From Xenorhabdus budapestensis (lineage in GTDB: Bacteria > Pseudomonadota > Gammaproteobacteria > Enterobacterales > Enterobacteriaceae), in contig NZ_NIBS01000001.1 of NCBI RefSeq assembly GCF_002632465.1, forward strand, positions 197,304-261,303: DNA of 64,000 nucleotides, in the 5' to 3' direction. Positions 1-8,454 of this stretch are shown here, in pieces. Position 1 is the stretch's first letter. Each line of letters begins with the position of its first letter. Made by a program: the position numbers and the translations under genes. Under the pieces are notes generated by a model. It did no database searches. It was not told the origin of the DNA and was given only the letters and a program-made list of their open reading frames with translations.

Positions 1-1082
1 TGCTCCAGTAGCTGCCAAAAACGCATTTCATTGCCTTTGGCTTCAATCGCGATACGGGGAAGATTCAGACTTATTACCCCCAGATTATTGCGCCCTGCAT
101 GAATTTGTTGACCCTTCTCTTCATAAACACCGAGAAAGCTACGGCAACCCATTGGCGTTTTAAATGATCCGGTTACTTTAACCACTTGATCATAATTAAG
201 AATATCTGGATACATGCGCTTGCTGGCACATTCCAGAGCCAATAATTTGATGTCATAGTTGGGATCTCCAAATTTATGATTCAGCCCGTCACGAATGGCA
301 AAAACCAGTTTTGGGAATACGGCGGTTTTGTGATTTTTGCCTAAGCCTGCAATGCGGTTACGTAAAATAGCCGTTTGAATCAAACGGGATTCATTTGATG
401 TCCCCAGTCCAAAACCGAATGTCACAAACGGTGTTTGTCCGTTGGCGGTGTGCAGCGTGTTCACTTCATACTCCAAAGATTGGAAAGCATCGTAACACTC
501 TTTTTCGGTGCGGGCTTCAGCATAGGCTGTGTGATCCGTAATATGCCACTCTTTTGCGATGATCAAATGTTTGTTATAGCTGGCCTTAACGAATGGAGCG
601 AGCACTTCATCAATACGGTCGATGGTTGTACCGCCATAAATATGGCTGGCGACCTGTGCAATAATTTGGGCTGTAATGGCAGTCGCTGTGGAGATCGATT
701 TTGGCGGTTCAATCTCGGCATTTCCCATCTTAAAACCCTTGGTCAGCATGCCCTGTAAGTCAACTAACATACAGTTAAACATTGGGAAGAATGGGGCATA
801 ATCCAGATCATGATAGTGAATTTCTCCTTTTTCATGTGCCAGAACAACATCACCCGGCAACATATGTTGTTTGGCATACTGTCTGGCGACGATCCCTGCC
901 AGTAAATCACGCTGAGTGGGGATCACTTTAGCGTCTTTATTGGCATTTTCATTGAGTAAAGGCAGATCACTCTGTTCGATCAGGCCGCGGATTTCCTGAT
1001 CTAGTCGATCATGCCATTTGTGGAGAGCTTTTTCCCCAACATTAACTGTATGGTCACTGTGCTGCATCACAACCGTTTTCAC
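1..1082 (-). CDS. nrdD: Anaerobic ribonucleoside-triphosphate reductase, N-terminal part (runs off the window)
   Basis: This glycyl-radical enzyme reduces NTPs to dNTPs under anaerobic conditions and is activated by NrdG. The reverse strand translates without interruption and contains stretches typical of enterobacterial NrdD (LNENANKD, KVIPTQRDLLAGIVA, HYHDLDY, NAEIEPPKSISTATA, RNNLGVISLNLPRIA). The C-terminal part with the glycyl-radical site lies outside the window. I chose GTG at 1082 because a GAGGA sits 8 bases upstream. An in-frame TAG at 1118-1120 limits any extension to about a dozen residues. The E. coli protein has about 70 more residues at this end, forming the ATP-cone allosteric domain; here the start KTVVMQHSDHTVN leads almost directly into the core (DQEIRGL). 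The ATP-cone therefore appears to be missing. Identity is secure; the missing domain is inferred from remembered E. coli sequence. Confidence 0.93.
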   Translation of the reverse strand, partial: MKTVVMQHSDHTVNVGEKALHKWHDRLDQEIRGLIEQSDLPLLNENANKDAKVIPTQRDLLAGIVARQYAKQHMLPGDVVLAHEKGEIHYHDLDYAPFFPMFNCMLVDLQGMLTKGFKMGNAEIEPPKSISTATAITAQIIAQVASHIYGGTTIDRIDEVLAPFVKASYNKHLIIAKEWHITDHTAYAEARTEKECYDAFQSLEYEVNTLHTANGQTPFVTFGFGLGTSNESRLIQTAILRNRIAGLGKNHKTAVFPKLVFAIRDGLNHKFGDPNYDIKLLALECASKRMYPDILNYDQVVKVTGSFKTPMGCRSFLGVYEEKGQQIHAGRNNLGVISLNLPRIAIEAKGNEMRFWQLLE

Positions 1083-1101
1083 AATAGGGTTCCTCAATAT
1101 G

Positions 1102-1154
1102 TTATCCACAAACTAAAACTGCATGATGGTCAGTTTTTAGCTTGGTGTGGATAA
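1102..1154. repeat. Long inverted repeat in the nrdD leader with two DnaA-box sequences
   Basis: TTATCCACA at 1102-1110 pairs with TGTGGATAA at 1146-1154. Inside them, CTAAAACTG (1113-1121) pairs with CAGTTTTTAG (1131-1140) with one bulge. The outer arms are perfect matches to the DnaA box in opposite orientation. The element lies between the nrdD start and its putative NrdR boxes, so it would be part of the mRNA leader and could fold as a hairpin. DnaA is known to regulate nrdAB in E. coli; a role here is inference. Confidence 0.6.
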
Positions 1155-1166
1155 TCTTGTGTATAA

Positions 1167-1213
1167 TCACTATATATAGTTATTTATTTATATTTAAGCA
1201 CAATATATGGGTT
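1167..1213 (-). promoter_or_regulatory. Pair of putative NrdR boxes upstream of nrdD
   Basis: Two 10-base cores, CTATATATAG (1170-1179) and CAATATATGG (1201-1210), fit the NrdR consensus CWATATATWG; the second has one mismatch. They start 31 bases apart, three helical turns, which is a spacing known for paired NrdR boxes in ribonucleotide-reductase promoters. They lie 88-128 bases upstream of the nrdD start, the expected target gene. NrdR itself is not in this window. Confidence 0.7.
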
Positions 1214-1306
1214 TTTCTATCCAATATACCATTCAATAAGTTGATCTAAGACAAAGAAAAGGGAAATTATTCTGAGGAGAAGTGGGGGGCAAAAGGAGAG
1301 AATACC

Positions 1307-1332
1307 AACCCTGATATTGAGTTATCAGGGTT
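1307..1332 (-). terminator. Hairpin after ridA
   Basis: AACCCTGATA (1307-1316) pairs perfectly with TATCAGGGTT (1323-1332) around a 6-base loop, just beyond the ridA stop. The following T-tract on the minus strand is weak, so it may also serve as an mRNA 3' end stabiliser. Confidence 0.5.
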
Positions 1333-1346
1333 GATGGAGCTATGAA

Positions 1347-1733
1347 TTAGCTGCGGACTGCGATCGCTTCGATTTCGATTTTCACATCTTTTGGCAGACG
1401 AGCAACTTCAACACATGAACGAGCGGGAAAAGGCGCGTTATGTTCAGTAAAGAATGCTTCATAGGCTGCATTCACTGTAGCAAAATCATTCAGATCTTTA
1501 ACAAACACTGTAGTTTTTACGATATTCGCTACTTTCAGGCCAGACTGTTCAATAATAGCCTTGACGTTTTCCAGTGATTGGCGGGTTTGTGCCGTGATAT
1601 CTTCAGAAACGTCACCCGTTTTCGGATCTACAGGGATCTGACCGGAAGTAATAACCATGCTGCCTAGATCAACGCCCTGAACATAAGGGCCGATTGCGGC
1701 TGGTGCATTGTCGGTATGAATGGAATGTGACAT
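1347..1733 (-). CDS. ridA: RidA enamine/imine deaminase
   Basis: RidA (YjgF) hydrolyses reactive 2-aminoacrylate and other enamine/imine intermediates released by PLP enzymes, producing keto acids and ammonia and protecting PLP enzymes such as IlvE and GlyA. The 128-residue length is exactly that of the family. Visible signatures are GPYVQG near residue 15, SGQIPVDP near 30, and the RSCVEVARLPKD motif whose Arg105 binds the substrate carboxylate. It is a cytosolic trimer in known members. It follows pyrI on the same strand with an 86-base gap, the order seen in E. coli (pyrB-pyrI-ridA), although pyrB itself is displaced here. Confidence 0.97.
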   Translation of the reverse strand: MSHSIHTDNAPAAIGPYVQGVDLGSMVITSGQIPVDPKTGDVSEDITAQTRQSLENVKAIIEQSGLKVANIVKTTVFVKDLNDFATVNAAYEAFFTEHNAPFPARSCVEVARLPKDVKIEIEAIAVRS

Positions 1734-1819
1734 TAGAAACTCCTGTTTAACGTCAGAATAGAAAATTTTTGTGAGGCCAACATTATAGTGCCCCTCTGCC
1801 CGGCATCAACTGCGGGATT

Positions 1820-2299
1820 TTAATCGTTGCTGATGACAGCCTGACGATCAAACTCTTTTTCGCAGTATTTGCAACAGACGACAACATCGTTAGCGGCTTC
1901 CATGACGCGGAAACTGCTTTCTACTGGTTCATTATGACTGATACAGTTACCGTTCGGGCATACAAGGATACCGTCAATCTGCTCTGGTAGGTTGATTGGC
2001 ATTTTCTTCACGACAACGTAATTTTCAATATTATTCACAGTTGCATGTGGCGCATACATAGCGAGTTGATTTGCCTGTTGTTCTGTCAGGAATGTATTTT
2101 CAATTTTGATTAGATCTTTCTTACCCAATTGATTGGAAGGTAAATTTAGACCAATAGTAATGCGTTGGTCGGTTTCTGTGAGTTTGAATAGTGACAATAA
2201 CTTAAAACCAACATGGGCCGGAATGTGGTCGATAACTGTGCCACATTTAATGGCTTCTACTTGTAATTGATGATCGTGTCGTGAATGGTCTTGGGTCAT
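1820..2299 (-). CDS. pyrI: Aspartate carbamoyltransferase regulatory chain
   Basis: PyrI binds CTP/ATP and confers allosteric control on aspartate carbamoyltransferase, the committed step of pyrimidine synthesis. The 159-residue protein has the N-terminal nucleotide-binding domain ([10 protein letters not shown]) and the C-terminal zinc domain with Cys114, Cys119, Cys143 and Cys146 (VCPNGNC and CKYCEKEF), the four ligands that join it to the catalytic trimer. In E. coli pyrI follows pyrB directly; here pyrB lies about 29 kb away at 31219-32157 on the same strand. Upstream GGAGGAGGAAT is about 30 bases from the ATG. The gene therefore cannot obviously share the pyrB promoter and attenuator, and must use another promoter, perhaps within the inserted DNA. 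Confidence 0.96.
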   Translation of the reverse strand: MTQDHSRHDHQLQVEAIKCGTVIDHIPAHVGFKLLSLFKLTETDQRITIGLNLPSNQLGKKDLIKIENTFLTEQQANQLAMYAPHATVNNIENYVVVKKMPINLPEQIDGILVCPNGNCISHNEPVESSFRVMEAANDVVVCCKYCEKEFDRQAVISND

Positions 2300-2430
2300 G
2301 TTGTGCTGTGAATACCGCTTAGGGTATTCCTCCTCCAGATATTAGGGAATCAGGGACATGCATCTATTTTGTCATATAAGGTTTGGTATTTCATCCTGCG
2401 TAATGGACATATCATAGTTGCTTGTGAAAT

Positions 2431-2456
2431 CAACCACCGACTAAAGTCGGTGGTTG
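2431..2456. repeat. Perfect hairpin at the pyrI-side edge of the accessory region
   Basis: CAACCACCGAC (2431-2441) and GTCGGTGGTTG (2446-2456) form an 11-bp perfect stem with a 4-base loop. It lies 130 bases upstream of pyrI, where the enterobacterial gene order breaks. GTCGGTGG recurs at 2486-2493. Such hairpins occur at ends of IS200/IS605 elements and as REP-like sequences; no transposase is adjacent, so which it is remains open. Confidence 0.5.
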
Positions 2457-2550
2457 TTGAGTTTGTTGTGGGGAAAACGTCATAGTCGGTGGAAAACTGT
2501 GTTGATAATGTTTCCCTATTTAGATATTTCCTGTATATGTCATTAAGTTT

Positions 2551-3051
2551 TTATGGGAACTTAACCTTAGAGAGCATACTCTTCACAATAATGCCGTGTG
2601 TGAGAGATACCGGTATCATATACATTTTCCCAAAAAAACTATGGGTAATTACAGATGCTGTCACCGTTGCTGTGGAACCGTTTACATGATTGTCATCAGA
2701 GAAAACGTTCAGGGATATCAAAACCGTTAAGTGTACATCTTTCGACAAGAGACACATTTCATTATCACTAATACGTACAATTTTAAAAAAATCAATATGG
2801 CTTCCGTTATGCAGTGTTTCTTTTAAGTGCCCACCAGAGAATCCGTGAATTTTTTTAACGCCTGCAAGACTTGAGATTTTATCTCTTATAGTAAAAGACA
2901 GACGTAACCATAATGGTGTTTTTTGGGTCATTTTATTATAAACAGTAAGGGCAGTGACTTTATTTTTAATAAAGGCATTTTGCTGACTGAAATAATCTAA
3001 TTTATCTTTTTTATCTAAAAACAAACAACCAATTTCATCACGATAGTACAT
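2551..3051 (-). CDS. DUF2867-family protein
   Basis: The 166-residue product ends in a pattern I recognise as DUF2867: LWLRLSFTIRDKISSLAGVKK in the first half, then a beta-rich segment DFFKIVRISDNEMCLLSKDVHLTVLIS, and a C-terminal VTASVITHSFFGKMYMIPVSLTHGIIVKSML. In other bacteria this domain occurs alone or fused after an NAD(P)-binding domain; biochemical function is not known. There is no signal peptide. No neighbour forms an obvious operon with it. It sits just inside the region that separates pyrI from pyrB and is AT-rich. The start codon has only a weak ribosome-binding site (GTGGTG), so the N-terminus is uncertain. Confidence 0.65.
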   Translation of the reverse strand: MYYRDEIGCLFLDKKDKLDYFSQQNAFIKNKVTALTVYNKMTQKTPLWLRLSFTIRDKISSLAGVKKIHGFSGGHLKETLHNGSHIDFFKIVRISDNEMCLLSKDVHLTVLISLNVFSDDNHVNGSTATVTASVITHSFFGKMYMIPVSLTHGIIVKSMLSKVKFP

Positions 3052-4039
3052 ATTACACCACGATATTATTTTATATGATATAAATAAGGGATATCCTGTC
3101 CATGTTTAATTTTGCAGTATAGGAGGTGAAATGACACTCTAAGATTTTCCTTTGGTGTGTAATTTGCCATACTCTTGGGTTAATTTTTTGAGCATTAACA
3201 TTGTTTGATCCTAAATCGAAATAATATGTTATGTGTTGAATTAATACAACGGAAAGGGATATGTCTGACGCTGCCAACATTCTAGTTCGATTAAAAACTA
3301 TGCCAAGGTATAGAAAAAAGGGAAGGATTGTATGATTAGAGTTGATAATTTTGGAATGCTAAAATAGCAGAAGCCTAGAATTAACTAGGCTTCATAGGTT
3401 CCTCAAGGGAAATAAAAATTTAGGGCCTCTATAGCCATCAAAATAATTAGTTATTATTTTACCGTCTTTATTTTTTGGTAATTTCCATAATCACACTCCA
3501 ATATTTCACCCACATTTTCTTAAGAGTGTAACTTGAAACTGTAAAACCATCCTATTGAGGTTTTTCCTCGTTTTTCTACACCTTCAAAGACTTTATGACG
3601 GGGGAATGCGGATGTTATGGCAAACGTATAAGCTCGTAGAATCAATAAAAGTAATACACCCCCCTAGTAAATTTTTCCGTTTGTTGAGTGCAATCTCAGA
3701 ATCACTTGCACCGTGAGAAGATCACTTGTGTACAGAAAAATTACACTTGTACCTCCCGCTCAAAGCATAAAAAACGCTCAGTTATGAATTAAAAATAAGC
3801 AATACCTTGCTTTGATAACGTCTTATTATTTATTGTATTTATTTTCACCAATCTGCTTGCTCTATTGGATGTTGTGATCTCTATTAAATTTCAATTAGTA
3901 CTATCAATAGGGGGACAATTCGGTTTTCTCGTTGTATAAGAACGGAATAAATATCACAATAAATCAGTTCGTCGTTTCTGATTCATCTGCCAATCCGTGG
4001 CCAATTTTTTGACCACCATGTTAAAAAATCGAGATTGTT
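3052..4039. other. Intergenic stretch without a convincing gene
   Basis: About 990 bases of AT-rich DNA. It contains a hairpin at 3370-3393 (GAAGCCTAG pairing with CTAGGCTTC, loop of 6), plausible as a terminator or repeat remnant. At 3698-3756 there is a cluster of related short words (AATCACTTGCAC, GATCACTTGTGT, TTACACTTGTAC). No protein or RNA gene could be supported. Confidence 0.5.
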
Positions 4040-6358
4040 ATGAAATTCAAAACAAAAATAGAACCTTATCGCGCTGCTGCGGGAGGTTGGGGTTCATTGG
4101 AGGCAACAACACGCTTTGTCTTTGATAGTAAACAAGCATTAAAAAACATGGTTAACCTGATGCGCATGAACAAACCCAAAGGCTTTGATTGCCCGGGATG
4201 TGCGTGGGGAGATGATAACAAAAGTCTTTTCAGTTTCTGTGAAAACGGGGCTAAAGCGGTTACCTGGGAAGCGACCCGTCGCTATGTAGACAACGAATTT
4301 TTCGCCAAATACAGCGTTAATAAACTCTACCAACAAAGTGATTATTTTCTGGAATATCAAGGACGAGTCGTTGAACCGATGCATTATAACCATAAAACGG
4401 ATCACTACGAACCAATTAGTTGGAAGCAGGCTTTTTCTCTTATCGCCAAACACATTAAGACAATGGATAACCCCAATCAGTTGGAACTGTATACCTCCGG
4501 TCGAGCCAGTAATGAAGCTTCGTGGTTATATCAATTATTTGGCCGGGTATTGGGAACCAATAATTTCCCGGATTGTTCGAACATGTGCCATGAAGCAAGT
4601 GGTTATGGATTGCTGAAGAGCCTGGGAGTTGGTAAGGGAACTATTCGTCTGAATGATTTTGATCACGCTGATGCCATCTTTGTATTTGGTCAAAACCCCG
4701 GTACAAACCATCCACGAATGCTGCATAGTTTACGGCATGCTGCTGAGCACGGCGCCAGAATTGTCACCTTTAATACATTGCGCGAACGTGGCTTAGAACG
4801 TTTTGCTGATCCACAAAAACCACTCGAAGTGGTCACGCCAATGGCGGGTAATATTAGCCATCGCTACTATCAACCTAAACTGGGTGGAGATATGGCGGCT
4901 GTGCGGGGTATGGTCAAAGCACTTTTGGAAACCCATAACACACTTACGAATGCCGGAGAAGCAGGTATTTTTGATCAAGATTTTATTTCGACCTACACCG
5001 AAGGTGTGGATGCTTATTTGCAGGAAGTTGCTGCTACTGAGTGGTCGTTTATTGAGGAACAATCAGGCTTAACACAGGCACAATTACGCGAGGCTGCTGA
5101 TATTTATCAGAACGCTGAACGGGTTATTTGTACCTGGGCGATGGGGATCACCCAGCACAAACATTCTCTGGATACCGTTCGTGAAATTACAAACCTGCAA
5201 TTGCTGTTTGGCCAATTGGGCAAACCCGGTGCAGGTGTATGCCCGGTTCGTGGTCACAGCAACGTACAGGGAAACCGGACAATGGGGATTAATGAACAAC
5301 CTTCCCCAAATTTCCTTGATAGTTTGGCAAACCATTTTGGTTTTGAACCGCCTCGCACCCATGGTCATAATGTCGTGGAAGCGCTGGATGCTATGTTGCG
5401 TGATGAAGTGAAAGTGTTGATCGCTTTAGGCGGAAACCTCGCCGCTGCTGCGCCTGATAGCCCACGTGCAGAAGAAGCGCTTCGGCATTGCGACTTGACA
5501 GTTCATATCAGTACAAAATTAAATCGAAGCCATCTTGTTACTGGTAAAAAAGATGCTCTGATCCTGCCTGCATTGGGACGTACTGAGCAGGATATCCAGC
5601 TCAGTGGTGCACAGTTTGTGACGGTAGAAGATTCTTTCAGTATGGTACATGCTTCCGAGGGGGTGAATAAACCACTATTTGATACTCAACGTTCTGAAAC
5701 TGCCATTATTGCAGGCATTGCCGATGCGGTTTTGGGCAATACCTCAACAATTAACTGGCTGGAATTAGCCGGAGATTACAACAAAATCCGTGATCATATT
5801 GCGGCAACTATTCCCGGATTTGCTGACTTTAATAAAAAATGTGAACATCCGGGTGGTTTCTATCTTGGCAATGCTGCGGCAGAACTGCGTTTTCCAACAC
5901 CGAGTAAAAAAGCCCAGTTTAGCCACGCACCACTACCGAAAACACTGTTCCCACAAATCGACGGAGCTGAAGTTCCTTTTGCTTTGCAGACTTTACGCTC
6001 GCATGATCAATACAACACTACCATCTATGGTTTGGATGACCGTTATCGTGGCGTTTATGGCCAGCGGGAAGTCTTGTTTATGAACCCCGAAGATATTGCT
6101 CAATTGGGATACCAAGCAGGGGATATGGTTGATATCGAGACAATATGGCATGACGGTATTGAGCGTAAAGTGCATGGCTTTAAACTCGTTCCTTATATTA
6201 TTCCTCGCGGTAACCTTGCGGCTTATTACCCGGAAGCTAATCCGTTAGTGCCGATGGATAGTATTGGTAATGGTACTGGTACACCAACTTCTAAATCTGT
6301 TCCGGTGAAATTATCGTTGACTGCACTGAATGAATCAGAACCTCAGCGCCTTGTATAA
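4040..6358 (+). CDS. ydeP: FdhF/YdeP-family molybdopterin oxidoreductase
   Basis: A 772-residue homologue of E. coli YdeP, a cytosolic molybdopterin-guanine-dinucleotide enzyme of the formate-dehydrogenase-H superfamily implicated in acid resistance; its substrate is unknown. Matches run the whole length: AAGGWGS at the start, MNKPKGFDCPGCAWGD (CPGC at residues 51-54), NNFPDCSNMCHEASGYG (Cys183 is the probable molybdenum ligand), GHSNVQGNRTMGI, TKLNRSHL, and the C-terminal cofactor-binding LRSHDQYNTTIYGLDDRYRGVYGQRE. There is no Tat signal. It stands alone on the plus strand between DUF2867 and the eCIS operon, with long AT-rich flanks on both sides. The ATG at 4040 follows GAGATTGTT; the site is weak but the N-terminus aligns with the family. 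Confidence 0.9.
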   Translation: MKFKTKIEPYRAAAGGWGSLEATTRFVFDSKQALKNMVNLMRMNKPKGFDCPGCAWGDDNKSLFSFCENGAKAVTWEATRRYVDNEFFAKYSVNKLYQQSDYFLEYQGRVVEPMHYNHKTDHYEPISWKQAFSLIAKHIKTMDNPNQLELYTSGRASNEASWLYQLFGRVLGTNNFPDCSNMCHEASGYGLLKSLGVGKGTIRLNDFDHADAIFVFGQNPGTNHPRMLHSLRHAAEHGARIVTFNTLRERGLERFADPQKPLEVVTPMAGNISHRYYQPKLGGDMAAVRGMVKALLETHNTLTNAGEAGIFDQDFISTYTEGVDAYLQEVAATEWSFIEEQSGLTQAQLREAADIYQNAERVICTWAMGITQHKHSLDTVREITNLQLLFGQLGKPGAGVCPVRGHSNVQGNRTMGINEQPSPNFLDSLANHFGFEPPRTHGHNVVEALDAMLRDEVKVLIALGGNLAAAAPDSPRAEEALRHCDLTVHISTKLNRSHLVTGKKDALILPALGRTEQDIQLSGAQFVTVEDSFSMVHASEGVNKPLFDTQRSETAIIAGIADAVLGNTSTINWLELAGDYNKIRDHIAATIPGFADFNKKCEHPGGFYLGNAAAELRFPTPSKKAQFSHAPLPKTLFPQIDGAEVPFALQTLRSHDQYNTTIYGLDDRYRGVYGQREVLFMNPEDIAQLGYQAGDMVDIETIWHDGIERKVHGFKLVPYIIPRGNLAAYYPEANPLVPMDSIGNGTGTPTSKSVPVKLSLTALNESEPQRLV

Positions 6359-6876
6359 CTTGTTTGCTATTTTATTTATGTGTCTCTGCTTAATGAATTG
6401 TTATCTTAAAAATAGTTCTTTGAGCAGATACCAATTCAGGCCCGGTTTTTGAAATCACATCTGTATTTTCCATTTCATATAACCTCTTTCCGAATAACCT
6501 TAATAATAGCAGTTTTTCACTTAACTCTATTTTTACTGTCAATATTTTATTCATTATATTATTTTTAACATATGTTAAACATTATAAATTAACAATTAAC
6601 AAAAATATTTTTTATTACATAAATCAAATTGCATAAAAAGCAAATTGCATTATTGGCAATATACTCATTATAGATTTTTCGGCACGATGATCATTGATAT
6701 AAATATCTATTTAGGTATCGATCATAAATATCGATGTAAGCATGATATAGCCCCAAAAAATTTCCAAAATGATATTCCTTGTCATTTTGTGGCGGTAGCT
6801 TTCTCCAAATATATAGTCTTACATCCTATTTCAAAGAGATTAATCATAACTATTTTTATTTTAAAAAGAGGCTATT
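6359..6876 (+). promoter_or_regulatory. Upstream region of the eCIS operon
   Basis: About 520 bases of very AT-rich sequence between ydeP and the first eCIS gene. It has no convincing coding potential and should hold the operon promoter, but no -10/-35 pair stands out among many AT runs. The ops element listed separately lies near its downstream end. Confidence 0.5.
6791..6801 (+). promoter_or_regulatory. ops element (RfaH recruitment site)
   Basis: GGCGGTAGCTT matches the ops consensus GGCGGTAGNNT at every fixed position and is on the coding strand, 76 bases before the eCIS start codon. ops pauses RNA polymerase and recruits RfaH, which suppresses termination and aids translation in long horizontally acquired operons. 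The Serratia Afp cassette is controlled by an RfaH-like protein (AnfA1), so the position makes functional sense. RfaH is not encoded in the window. Confidence 0.8.
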
Positions 6877-7326
6877 ATGTCTATAAGCACATCTAAAATT
6901 TCAGTTGAATATCCAATTCCCTCTTATCGTTTCCTTGTTTCCGTTGGCAATGAGCAAATTCCATTTAACAGTGTTTCAGGACTTGATATTAATTATGAAA
7001 CCATTGAATACCGTGATGGCGTGGGTAATTGGTTCAAAATGCCGGGTCAGCGTCAACCTATTAATATTACCCTGCGTAAAGGTGTTTTTCCTGGCAAAAC
7101 TGAATTATTTGACTGGATTAATTCTATCCAACTTAATCAGGTCGAGAAAAAAGATATTACCATTAGCTTAACCAATGACGCAGGCACTGAGTTATTAATG
7201 ACCTGGAATGTTGCTAATGCTTTTCCTACCTCACTGACTTCTCCTTCCTTTGATGCCACTAGCAATGACATAGCCGTTCAGGAAATTACCCTGACAGCCG
7301 ATCGCGTAACTATGCAGGCTATCTGA
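6877..7326 (+). CDS. pvc1: eCIS inner tube protein Pvc1/Afp1
   Basis: The 149-residue Hcp/gp19-like protein polymerises into the inner tube of the contractile particle. The family hallmarks are an N-terminal beta segment (YPIPSYRFLVSVGNEQIPFNSVSGLD), the central EYRDGVGNWFKMPGQRQP loop, the helix KTELFDWINSIQ and the final EITLTADRV strand. The start follows AGAGG with proper spacing. First gene of an uninterrupted plus-strand operon with the same gene order as the Photorhabdus PVC and Serratia Afp cassettes. Together with Pvc5 it makes the tube; Pvc1 is expected to be the main subunit. Confidence 0.95.
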   Translation: MSISTSKISVEYPIPSYRFLVSVGNEQIPFNSVSGLDINYETIEYRDGVGNWFKMPGQRQPINITLRKGVFPGKTELFDWINSIQLNQVEKKDITISLTNDAGTELLMTWNVANAFPTSLTSPSFDATSNDIAVQEITLTADRVTMQAI

Positions 7327-7365
7327 AGCATTGATAGTTAATCATTTCGTATAAGGGTATTTCTT

Positions 7366-8433
7366 ATGACAACCGATACCAGTTATCCTGGCGTTTATAT
7401 TGAAGAATTAAATAGCCTGGCGCTATCTGTATCTAATAGCGCCACCGCCGTTCCTGTTTTTGCAGTGAACAAAGAAAATAAATATCTTAATGAAGATACT
7501 GCACTCCGAATTAATTCCTGGATGGATTATCTTAATCTGGTGGTCAACTTTGACAATGAGGATAAATTGTCAGTTTCTCTGCGTGCGTATTTTATCAATG
7601 GCGGAGGCTACTGCTACCTCATCAAAACTCAGAGATTAGAAAAATTTATTCCAACTTTAGATGATGTCACTTTGCTGGTTGCTGCGGGTGAAGATATTAA
7701 AACAGCAGTAGCAACTTTATGCCAACCAGGAAAAGGGTTATTTGCCATTTTTGATGGCCCTGAAGAAGCGTTGACTATCGCGAATGCGGAAATAGTTAAG
7801 AACAAATATGACGCCACAGCGTTCGCCGCAGTTTACTACCCGTGGCTGAAAGCTGATTGGGCTGAGACGACCATTCCACCGAGTGCTGTTATAGCCGGAG
7901 TTTACGCCTCCGTCGATCTATCCCGTGGAGTGTGGAAAGCTCCCGCCAATATCGCATTGAAAGGGGGGCTGGAACCTGCATTTCTGGTCACGGATGAAGT
8001 TCAGGGCGTATATAACTCTGGTCGTGCCATCAATATGATTCGAAATTTCAGCAATACCGGCGCTACCGTCTGGGGAGCAAGAACACTGCAAGACGATGAC
8101 AACTGGCGCTATGTCCCTGTACGTCGCCTGTTTAATACCGTTGAGCGAGATGTTAAGCGTGCCATGAGCTTTGCCATGTTTGAACCTAACAGCCAGCCAA
8201 CTTGGGAACGTGTCAGGGCGGCGATCAGCAACTATCTTCATGGCTTGTGGCAACAAGGGGGATTGGCTGGCAGCAAGGAAGAAGAGGCTTATTTCGTGCA
8301 GATTGGCAAGGGGATCACAATGACGCCAGAACAGATTAATCAAGGACAGATGATAGTAAAAATTGGTCTGGCTGCTGTTCGACCTGCGGAATTTATCATC
8401 CTCCAGTTTACGCAAGATGTAGAACAGCGTTAA
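7366..8433 (+). CDS. pvc2: eCIS contractile sheath protein Pvc2/Afp2
   Basis: A 355-residue sheath subunit that surrounds the tube and contracts to drive it into the target. It begins with the sheath signature SYPGVYIEELNSLALSVSN and carries the conserved C-terminal domain: TIPPSAVIAGVYA, GVWKAPANIALKGG, GATVWGARTLQDDDNWRYVPVRRLFNTVERD, QPTWERVRAAISNYLHGLW, and the final strand-exchange segment MIVKIGLAAVRPAEFIILQFTQ. Pvc2, Pvc3 and Pvc4 are paralogues; Pvc2 is the shortest and is expected to be the principal sheath component. Its RBS (AAGGG) lies 9 bases upstream and the gap from pvc1 is 39 bases. Confidence 0.95.
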   Translation: MTTDTSYPGVYIEELNSLALSVSNSATAVPVFAVNKENKYLNEDTALRINSWMDYLNLVVNFDNEDKLSVSLRAYFINGGGYCYLIKTQRLEKFIPTLDDVTLLVAAGEDIKTAVATLCQPGKGLFAIFDGPEEALTIANAEIVKNKYDATAFAAVYYPWLKADWAETTIPPSAVIAGVYASVDLSRGVWKAPANIALKGGLEPAFLVTDEVQGVYNSGRAINMIRNFSNTGATVWGARTLQDDDNWRYVPVRRLFNTVERDVKRAMSFAMFEPNSQPTWERVRAAISNYLHGLWQQGGLAGSKEEEAYFVQIGKGITMTPEQINQGQMIVKIGLAAVRPAEFIILQFTQDVEQR

Positions 8434-8454
8434 TCACATTGATGAGGAATTATT

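Noticed and set aside
1102..1154. Replication origin suggested by DnaA boxes
   Set aside because: Only two boxes, no AT-rich unwinding array or dnaA/gidA neighbours; lies in the nrdD leader.
3071..3280. 69-codon minus-strand frame
   Set aside because: No RBS, no domain, composition like the surrounding non-coding DNA.
3698..3756. Cluster of CACTTG words as transposon-end repeats
   Set aside because: Copies are too short and too diverged, with no transposase adjacent.
6645..6896. 83-codon frame ahead of the eCIS operon
   Set aside because: Runs across the ops element and the pvc1 start; AT-driven codon use and no RBS.
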